The translations under genes were made by a program, and so were the position numbers. Of a stretch of DNA of 64,000 nucleotides, positions 56,075 through 64,000 are shown one piece after another; position 1 is the first letter of the stretch; each line of letters begins with the position of its first letter. The stretch is from the NCBI GenBank assembly GCA_029449235.1, contig JANATG010000015.1, positions 248,001 to 312,000 on the forward strand. The letters run 5' to 3'. Below the pieces are notes generated by a model, which was not told the origin of the DNA, searched no databases, and worked only from the letters and a program-made list of their open reading frames with translations. This DNA is from Linnemannia schmuckeri (lineage: Eukaryota > Mortierellomycota > Mortierellomycetes > Mortierellales > Mortierellaceae).

Positions 56075-57876
56075 TCACTTGCTAGGGTTGATTTCGCCAA
56101 GGAACATTGTCTTGTCTGTGCTGCAAGATACCACTACGAAGACACACGATCGTGAGAAAAGAGATTAAAAGTACGTTAGTCCAGCTTGACAAAGAAAAGA
56201 GCGCAGGAGCAAACAACCTGTCACACAATTTTCAACCAAATTTCCTAGCATTGCTTAAACATCACAGTAAGCTTACCGATGGGCTCCTTGGGGTGAAAGT
56301 CGACCTCGTTGACACATCCCTTGTGCCCAGGCAACTTGTACAAGATCTTGCGCGTCAAAGTGTCCCAAATGACCATCGTCCGGTCACCAGCTCCAACTCC
56401 AATCATGGCACCATCCTTGGACCAGGCAGGACGGATCAAGTTCTTTTCAAATCCATGAGGTGCTCCCTCAAACACCTTGAGCATCCGGTTTCCAGTCGCT
56501 GAAAAGGGCTTGACGTCCCAGATCCTCACTGTGTTGTCCATGGCATTCGAGAGCAGCTGGTTTCCGTCGGGCGATAAACTGAGCCCCGAGATAGTGTCCA
56601 TATGTCCTGTCAACGAGTACGATACGCTCTTCTTACGCATGTCCCAGGCTGCAATGTTGTTGTCGATTCCACCTGCAAACACCAAATCTCCTGCATCCGA
56701 GAACGAGACTGATGTAATCTGGTACTGCGAATCAAAGCTCTCCACCGCATTCTTTGCACGCAAGTCCCAGATCTATATATAACATGATCACGATCGCCAT
56801 GGTTAGCACCTCACATTCGATACCTCAAGAATATCTCCAGCAAGCAAATACGATCTACTCTGAAAGTAAGCTCAATAATTGACATGCCTTGACAGAACCA
56901 TCATCTGATCCACTGGCAAGCAATTCAGGTCCACGTCTGGCTGGCGAACAACTGTTGACGAAAGATGTGTGGCCCTTGAACCGCTTGATTCTCTCTCCTG
57001 TTTGGACATCAAAAACGCCGCACGACTTGTCCGCGCTTGCCGTAAAGATCATGCTATGGTTATTGTTCATGTTAAGAAAGTGATCGTTACAGACGTTAGT
57101 GTCATCCACGATAAGTCCTTCGTATCCAGTGCTTCCTATGATGTGTCCTTGAGTTCATTTATGGTATCGAAATTATTGTCTCTACCTTCCGTCCCTTGAC
57201 CAATGCAGCTCCAGAATAGCTCCTGTGTGTCCTTTGATGATTCCATAGTTGGTGCAGTCTCCATATGTGTTCCAAAGATCTAAGGAGCGTCATGCAAAGA
57301 AAGCGGCGTTAACGTCGAGTCTGATCAAGGTCCTTTGGGCTTGACAACTTAAAACGAAAAGCGAGATGATATGTCCTAATAGACGTACAGATGCTCTTCT
57401 CGGCTCCAGCTGATGCAACATGCTCTCCTGAAGGACTGAACTTGCAAGTATAAAGTTCAGCTGATTGGCCCTGCAACAACATAATAGGAGCCTTCAACGC
57501 CGACGTTCTCTTCACCTATCATGATCCACAAAAATTTCAAACACGCCAAAAAGGCCGACAAAAAAAGATCAGTCATCGAATTCAGGCGTTCATAATGTTC
57601 ACAGTCCCCTGCAGGACCTCGGACAAGTTCCTATACTGTCCGTGCTTTAGAAGCGACACTTAAGCGTCCTGAGTGTTTCCCAAAACAGTTCCTTCCTCTG
57701 CTTGTACAAAGGTGACCCCTCTGAGTTCTCGTGGAGAAAGTAATTACCGTCTGGATAAGAGCGCCGCTAGAACCCTTTGTTTGGATGGTGACGGCATTGG
57801 ATGGTGTGTTCTCTTCTGGCTTCTGGCGCTTAATGAGCACACCTTCTGATGTTGGTGGGTCCTTTCGTTTATCCAT
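56075..57876 (-). CDS. SNRNP40: U5 snRNP 40 kDa WD40 protein (SNRNP40)
   Basis: Six exons (57748-57876, 57389-57515, 57186-57279, 56888-57053, 56277-56772, 56075-56133) join in phase to 356 residues, against 357 for human SNRNP40. A short basic N terminus precedes the motif RTSALKAPIMLLQG. WD repeats are nearly colinear with the human protein: SIYLWNTYGDCTNYG, KGHTSFVNSCSPARRGP, SGSDDGSVKIWDLR, GGIDNNIAAWDMRKKS, TGHMDTISGLSLSPDG, and the last blade ends SCSTDKTMFLGEIN. The protein is a component of the U5 snRNP bound to PRP8 in the spliceosome; it is absent from budding yeast. The GC donor at 56887 is required to keep the VK of GSVKIWDLR. Confidence 0.95.
56773..56887 (-). other. GC-AG intron in SNRNP40
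   Basis: The donor is CAAG|GCATGT, the acceptor TATAG|ATCTGG. A GT six bases upstream also keeps the frame but would delete the Val-Lys of a highly conserved WD blade, so the GC donor is preferred. Confidence 0.7.
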
Positions 57877-58018
57877 GCTGGCTGTATTGATATGTTGTGT
57901 GGAGGCGCTGGCGAGAGATGTAGGTCAACAAAGGGCGTAGCCTACTCTTAAAGATCCGAAAACTGTGATGGGTGACGTCACACAGTTTTTTGCCACCAAT
58001 TTTATTAAAAATGAATAT

Positions 58019-59944
58019 TTAAGCGGAATGGGAGTAGCCCACTTCAGGGAACTCGGCGTCGATCTCAGCCTGGAGAGAAGCCCGGCGCTTGGCCAACAAG
58101 TCAATACGGGCCTTGCACCTCTGCACTTCGTTGGGCCAGTTCGTCTTGACAATCACCCAGAACTCTCCAGCAGAGACCGTCCACAGAGCAATACACATCG
58201 AAGACCAGAGACCTTTCAATCCATAACCTAGCTTAAACGTGAGGACATATCCGACAGGTAAAGCTACAATGTAGTAGGCAATCAAGTTGAGGTAGGCGCC
58301 CAAATGCTGAAGACCGACACCACGAAGGACACCTCCGGCAACACCGGCAATACCATCACTGATTTGGAAGAGCGCCACCAGAGGGAGAACCATGGCGACC
58401 GTTTTGACGACATCGACGTCGTCACTAAAGAGACGACCCCAGCGGTCCTTAAGGAGCAACAACATGGCGGAGTTGGACATGCCAAAGATGATGGCCAAGG
58501 CCAACGAAACTCTGCTGGCAATTTTGGCCGACCGATGGTCACCCTTACCAATCAAGTTTCCAACACGGTTGGAGGCGGCGATCGAAATGCCAAAGGGGAT
58601 GGTGTAGAGCAATGACGATGTCTGGACAACAACCGATTGGGCGGCCAAAGAGACAGTTCCGAGGTATGAAGCGGCCAGCGAAACGACCTCGAATGCCCAC
58701 CACTCGGTACAAACCATCATTACACCAGGGATGGCGAGCTTTAAGAAGGTGCGCCAGCCGGTAAGTGCATCGCGACTCCAACCGCCCCATCCTTGCTTTC
58801 CGTCGACAAAGCGAATGTACAATAACAACAGGATCAGCATGTTCCAGTAAGAGATCGAGGTAGCGATAGGAGCTCCAATGTATCCGAGACCGACGTACTT
58901 GTTCCAGACCAAGGTATAGTTGAGGACGACGTTGAGAGGCGCAGCGATGAGGAGGACATAGGTACTGGCGTGCATGTTTCCTTGAGCCTGCAAATACTTC
59001 TTCACACACTCAAATATCAAGAAAGCTGGTGCCCCAGGCATTAGACCCTTCAAGAAGAGAGCTGCATGGCGAGAAAGCTCCGGTTCCTGACCGAGAAGAG
59101 AAAAGATCTGTTCGGACGAGAGCCAGATTCCTGCGATGGGGATGAAGAGGAGCATGAGGACGAGGATGGCGCGCTGAAGGTGGATGCCGAGCATGTGGGG
59201 GTGGTGGCTGGTGAAGGATTGTGAGCAGAGTGTGTCCAGTGCTGTGGCTGTGCCCAAGGAGACTGACCAGCAAGAGACTGCGGCGAACATTGACGCAAGC
59301 GATGATGCCGCCAATTCTATTGGATCCGATGTACACACATGAGAAGCGGGACATGTTGTGTTAGCTTGTTTTCCACAAAACAAATTTTTCTGTGCAATAT
59401 TAGCTCACATGAACATGACATAACATGCATCATTATCTCTACCGATGGATCCCAAGTGTCCGAGAGAAATCAAACTGGCCATTTGCAACGAGTTCTGGAG
59501 GACATAGGTTAGGACAACGGGGCCAGAGTACTTAAGCAAGACCTTGAACTCCTGAACAGTCAATTCCCGAGCCGGTATGAAGGCAGAGTTGCTACGAATC
59601 AAAACGCTGTCACCATGACGCCCATGTTGCTGCTGAGAGTAGGGATAGTCACCATTTCCGTTGGTCAATCCATGCTCTAGCAAGGCATCGGTCTCTGTCA
59701 AAGAGTTTGAATTTGCAGTGACATAGGACGTTGAAGAGTCGTTTGAGGTATAAGAGTCCCCTGGCTGGAGAGTGTTACTGCTGCTGCTGTTTCCGTACGA
59801 TGAGGATGTCCCTCCTGCGGCTGGGGCCTTGGAGATCAGAGGAGATCTTTCTGAGATGGTGGAGAGGGTTGTAGGTTGGACGGGGCTAGGAGGGAAGGCA
59901 TGGTCGTAAGCCTGCTCGAAAGAGTGTTTTGGAAAGGACGACAT
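58019..59944 (-). CDS. MATE-family multidrug/toxic compound extrusion transporter
   Basis: Two exons (59443-59944, 58019-59316) join in phase to 599 residues. The first 130 residues are a cytosolic Ser/Asn/Gln-rich extension. A 12-span MATE fold follows, with two pseudo-symmetric halves. Family signatures are ALDTLCSQSF after the GTATALDT motif, PGAPAFLIFECVKKYLQAQG (first half end), PLNVVLNYTLVW, GVMMVCTEWWAFE, SNRVGNLIGKGD, and GVLRGVGLQHLGAYLNL late. This arrangement matches the yeast Erc1 and plant/fungal MATE group, which export organic cations or metabolites by proton or sodium antiport at the plasma membrane or vacuole. The substrate is unknown. Its stop is 142 bp from the SNRNP40 start, so the two minus-strand genes are tandem. 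Confidence 0.94.
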
Positions 59945-60759
59945 GATAGAGGGCGGACAGCGTTGAATGTCCTGTAATCCTTATGTGAGGTATCGAATAG
60001 AAGCTCTGCACAGACGATATGGAGTGGAAGGTGGGAAGAGGGTTGAATCTGATCGGGAGGGAGGGAGGAAAGGGGAGAGGAAAGGGCGGTGAGACTGCTG
60101 TGCGACTTGTCGAAAAGGGAAGAGGGAGGGGTGAAGGTCGATTGAGAAAGAAGAATAAAAAGAAGGGAAAAAAGAGGGGGTGAAGGAGAACAAAGGATGG
60201 GAAGAAAAAAAAAATAGTGAAAGAACGGGCAAAAAAAAAAAAAAAAAAAAAAAAAAATTGTCAACAAAACTACAAAGAATAAAAATAAATGAAAACAACA
60301 ACAAAAGTGAACGGCAGCAGACCTCAGTTTCAAATGATTGGTCTTATCCCTTTCGTTTTCTGAGGAAACAAGGAACCTGTTAAAGCATGACAACATCTAT
60401 TCGTTCTGCGCCACCAAACACTGACACCATCACCATCCTCCAAAAGCAAGTCCCCCAATCAACCATAATCGCACAGGTCGGAGCTACGAGCATGTGGGAG
60501 AAAGAACGAATAGCCAAAAGGGCGGAGTGTGCCTGTGGAGGTTGAGATGGAGAAATAGAAGGAAAGAAATCAAAGGTAGAGATGGGTACAAAGATCAGGC
60601 TTAGGTTTTCAACAAGCGATGCGGTAAACAGACAGGCAAAGAGCATACCCATTTTTTTTTTTACAATTGGCCTTGCTACGTTAGGTTACAAGCACCCCTC
60701 GATTCAATAACCTAAACGAAGCTTTCTCTCTGTTTTATTCGGGTATTCATTTCAACTCC
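59945..60759. other. Intergenic region upstream of the MATE gene
   Basis: 815 bp between the MATE start and the RRT8-like stop, purine-rich on the plus strand, with a 27-A run (60231-60257). No coding signal. Confidence 0.4.
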
Positions 60760-62468
60760 TTAAAAATCCAGTCCAGTTTGCTTCTTGTCCTTGGGGGGTA
60801 TCCTGACTGATCCTTGCTGAGAATAAGGGTTGTCGGATGATGGACCCTGAGGGGGGTAAGACTGCTGCTTCATGGGGTATTGTTGCTGGTTCTGCTGAAA
60901 CTGCTGGGGAGGGTATTGGTTTCCAGGTTGGTAAGGGACGGGTGGTGGTGTGCCTGCTTGACTCCCAGGTCCAATGAGGCTATGTGATGACTGCTCACTC
61001 TGAAGACGTGCCTCGTCTCTCTCAATCTCGTCCGCCACCCACAGAGCGCATCCGACAATGTTGGTCCATGCAAACAAGAGGTTGGCGAGGGGAACCATCT
61101 GCAGGCCAAATGCCGCTGATCCAAACCTATTTTGAAACGCATAAGTAGTCAATCTATCGTGTCCATTGCGATCATCGGCATTTCTGCCTTGTAAAATCAC
61201 TTGATGATGTCCAACCAGGGCACAAGCTGCAGAGCACTTACTGGCTAAATTCACTTCTTCTTGCCCAAGCCTCGCGTCGAGATTGCAGAATGGTGATGTT
61301 GCGAATCTCGGCATCGTAATGGAAACGGTAGCCAAAAGTCAAAACCCAGCCATTGATGGCGACAAAGATAACTTGCCCAAGGATTGGGATGAGGTTCAGA
61401 GGGAAAGTAAGAATGAGGACCAAAATCTATTCATGGGGTTCGTTGTTATGTTTGTAAGATAAGTGAATGAGTTAGCAATAGCTGCAGTTGTTGGTTTGTT
61501 GTTGGGATTCGAATTGTTCAGCCACACGCAGTTCCTGAAATATGAACACATTGCGCATGCTTGTTTGTTTTGTGCTTTTCGTCTTCTGTGTCACTTTGAT
61601 AGAAAATAACACAAGCCAATGTTGAACACATGCGGAAGAACCAAGCGCCAAGAAGGAAGGAAAAGAGAGCATTGGTCAAGTGGGAATGTAATCCAAAAGG
61701 GAAACATTCTGGACTCAACGAAACGGGGCTGAGTGGAAGTATATACACATACACACATACATACACACACATTCACACAAAGTAGAAGAGCAAATGTCGA
61801 CTCACTCACCTGGAAGAGAAGAATCCACAGCCCTCCTCCAACGCCACGCATACACTTGGCCATATCATTGCCCTCATTCGCCTTTAGAACATGACGCAAA
61901 CCACGCAGTTTCAAGGTACGGTCGAAAAGACTGTCCTCATAGATGGGAAGAATGATGAGGTAGAAGAGAAGCGTGAGGACAGCCACTTCAAGCAAAACAA
62001 AGATGATGCACACAATCCTATTTTTAAGAGGGAGGATGTTGAATTCGAAATGAGCATGAGCAATCGGTTCCTGTTGCAAGTTCCGTTTTGAATGAGCAGC
62101 GCCTTTTCTGTGCTTCCATGTTCCATGCACAGACAGTGGAAAAGACAGCGCCTTTTTTTACCATGCAACTGCGGCGGGACACTTGACGTTGATCAATGCG
62201 TGAGCCTGGAGTTTGAGGAGGTATGCGAATCCAAAGATGAAGACGGCGATTCCCCAGAGGATAGTTATGAAGATGGGACAAATGAGGTTCTTAAAGAGTG
62301 AGGGGTGTGCAAACATATAAAAGATTCCCTGCACTGTTGAAAAGTGGGAGAGCAGGGCGGAAAAAGGAGGGCGTTAGTCGTTCGTTGTCTGTCGAGGCGT
62401 CATTACTGTTGATGGTGCTGTTGACGTGTGAAAGTACCAGGGTAGCTGGATGGCACAATTATAGCCAT
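60760..62468 (-). CDS. RRT8/LDS-like (EI24-type) multi-pass membrane protein
   Basis: Five exons (62438-62468, 62162-62333, 61810-62017, 61242-61426, 60760-61126) join in phase to 320 residues. The first coding exon is only 31 nt and gives MAIIVPSSYP, joined to VQGIFYMFAHPSLF. Five or so membrane spans follow; recognisable blocks are LFDRTLKLRGLRHVLK, TFPLNLIPILGQVIF and LTFGYRFHYDAEIRN, then QFGSAAFGLQMVPLANLLF. The order matches the fungal RRT8/LDS1/LDS2 family, distantly related to EI24/CysZ, found on lipid droplets and spore wall in yeast. Biochemical role is unknown. The C terminus is Pro/Gln-rich (QQFQQNQQQYPMKQQ) and cytosolic-looking. It lies 249 bp downstream of the PIG-C gene on the same strand. 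Confidence 0.8.
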
Positions 62469-62717
62469 GGTTGTAGTGAGGTGGTGTGCCTGGGGCTACG
62501 GGTGAAGAGTTGGACTGTGGCTGTGTCCACAGGAAGGATGGGGAGGAAGGAAGTGGAGTTGGTGAAGAGAAGGAAGAAAGAAGAAAAAAAGAGACTGAAG
62601 CGAACTTTCAGGAACAACGGAAAAAAGAAATTTCGCCACCAAAAAGCTATACCATGCGACGTCATTTGTGTATTATTTATACCGTGCGCTCTAAGGTTGT
62701 TGACTGTTTACTCTACT

Positions 62718-64000
62718 CTAATTGTAATCAAATGACCGGCCATGAAGGATCTTAGGTCTCGCCTCGTCCCAGGGGCCATGGATCTCACTAATAACGAACA
62801 AAAAGACATAGAAAAAAAGGCGGTTGGGGTGTTAAAAAATACTCACAATCAACCTCTTTTTTCCCTCACGAAAAAGCTCACCTCCCAAGCGACACTTTCA
62901 AACTTACTTTTTGTAACGCTGGATCCAAATCAGCCAGAACGGGCAGACAAAGGTCAAGAAAATCATGCCTAAAATGTAAATGACAACAATGGCTGGTGAA
63001 ATTTGACTGAACAATGTAGTTGCCGTCAGGAACAAGACTATCGTCAGCGCCAAGTTTCCTCTGCTAGATATACTCTAAAAATATACAATAGAATAGAGGA
63101 CCATGTTAACAATCTATCTGATTTCGTTACATTGTTGTCGAATCGTCGTATTCACCAACAGGTAACGTACTCGGATTTGCCGCCGAAGCATAGGAAAGAG
63201 AGCGAACCACTGTACAGCGAATGACATAAGTCCAAAGACATGTAGGTTGGTCTTGAACCGAGATGCTAGTACCACAGACGCAAAAATAGCTGCATTGGTC
63301 GAGAGTGATCCCGGATACTTGATGTTGCGTCGGTTCCCGCTTCCGTAGTCATGAAACGCCAAGTTGGCCAAAAACAGGATCACTGTCAATGCCCAGATGG
63401 TATCCTCTGAAGTCTTTTCTGTCAGCGTCTTGAGAATTGGGGTAAGACCCAGCAGCGTCAAGAAGAATAGTACTGCTCCTTTAAATATCTTCCTTCCTAT
63501 AGCCCATATAAAGCGCAAGAAGTGGAAAAGTGGCGCGCACCCGTTAGCGCCGTTATTCGAATTTGCTCCGTGATGATTATTGAGAATATAGAGATACTCT
63601 TACTCTGGAAGTTTGAGTCGGGGGTCAGCATAGTATTGCTCCAATCCCAAAAGCCATATCCAATTGCCGATCCCGCGGTTCCAATGGTGATAAGAGCGTG
63701 TGAGCTGAGCATTCCCAGGTATAGATAGATGAAGATGGCGACAAAAATGACAATCGACGAGATATGTTGACTAATGATCGTGGACTCTAGTACGACCGAC
63801 CAGTACTCATAATGCCGTACATTGGCTAATATTGGTGAGGGTGGGGGTGAATAGGTTTGTTAAGACACTTCGATTTGGTCTGCAGCTTTTAGACATGATC
63901 TTGTCTAGCAAAAAAAACGCTCATCATACCATTCTTTTGCAGTTCTTCCAAAAATGTATCGTCGACGTAGTTATCGGGGTAGTCCTGCTTGACGTATAAG
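62718..64000 (-). CDS. GPI2: PIG-C/GPI2, subunit of GPI-GlcNAc transferase (5' end outside window)
   Basis: Five exons visible: 63930 to beyond 64000, 63604-63825, 63171-63496, 62908-63074 and 62718-62787, about 285 residues. GPI2 is a membrane subunit of the ER complex that transfers GlcNAc to phosphatidylinositol, the first GPI-anchor step. Diagnostic blocks are VKQDYPDNYVDDTFLEEL at the N-terminal side, LTPILKTLTEKTSEDTIWAL in the middle, and FLTFVCPFWLIWIQRYK near the end. An in-frame TAA overlaps a strong GTAAGT donor at 62907; splicing there joins NEIHGPWDEARPK from a 70-nt last exon, which matches the conserved C terminus of PIG-C. So the stop at 62904 is intronic. The first exon(s) lie beyond the right edge. 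Confidence 0.9.

Noticed and set aside
62904..62906. TAA as the true stop of PIG-C
   Set aside because: It lies inside a GTAAGT donor, and splicing to 62787 restores the conserved HGPWDEA end.

Overview
This window looks like nuclear DNA of an early-diverging filamentous fungus, most likely Mortierellomycotina or a related Mucoromycota lineage. The grounds are intron-rich genes with short (about 60-150 nt) introns, a cytochrome-b5-fused sphingolipid desaturase, a COP1-type ubiquitin ligase, a very large hybrid histidine kinase, and long homopolymer and polypyrimidine tracts between genes. The lineage is an inference from gene content; no rRNA or other marker is present.

I reconstructed 19 multi-feature genes plus two edge partials by joining exons in phase. 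Left to right: end of an unknown membrane protein (+); FHA-domain protein with acidic tail (-); Sec14-like lipid transfer protein (+); ceramide synthase (-); siderophore-type MFS transporter (-); a gene-poor 4 kb stretch with four iron-GATA consensus sites; PRL-type phosphatase with CAAX box (+); F-box/WD40 protein (-); a small single-pass membrane protein (+); a 2350-residue receptor hybrid histidine kinase (-); DHHC palmitoyltransferase (-); cytochrome b561 protein (+); SIRT4-like sirtuin (-); CLASP-like TOG protein (+); RRP6 exosome nuclease (+); COP1 RING/WD40 ligase (-); PEX5 (+); delta-8 sphingolipid desaturase (-); SNRNP40 (-); MATE transporter (-); RRT8/EI24-like membrane protein (-); and PIG-C/GPI2, cut by the right edge (-).

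The most unusual object is the histidine kinase at 21687-29439. Its outside carries two tandem periplasmic-binding-like modules and a Cys-rich GCC2/GCC3 module. Inside, after one membrane segment, it has a kinase-homology pseudokinase and signalling helix closely resembling animal receptor guanylate cyclases. Where a cyclase would follow, it has an intact HisKA-HATPase core and two receivers. It reads as a receptor guanylate cyclase whose output module has been replaced by a two-component phosphorelay.

Two further patterns stand out. Five of about 62 inferred introns use a GC donor. All seven perfect ATCWGATAA motifs that I found lie in two clusters, one upstream of the siderophore transporter and one upstream of the cytochrome b561 gene, which suggests a small iron regulon. 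Two sphingolipid enzymes (ceramide synthase, delta-8 desaturase) also share the window but are 45 kb apart. I saw no transposon, tRNA, rRNA or CRISPR.
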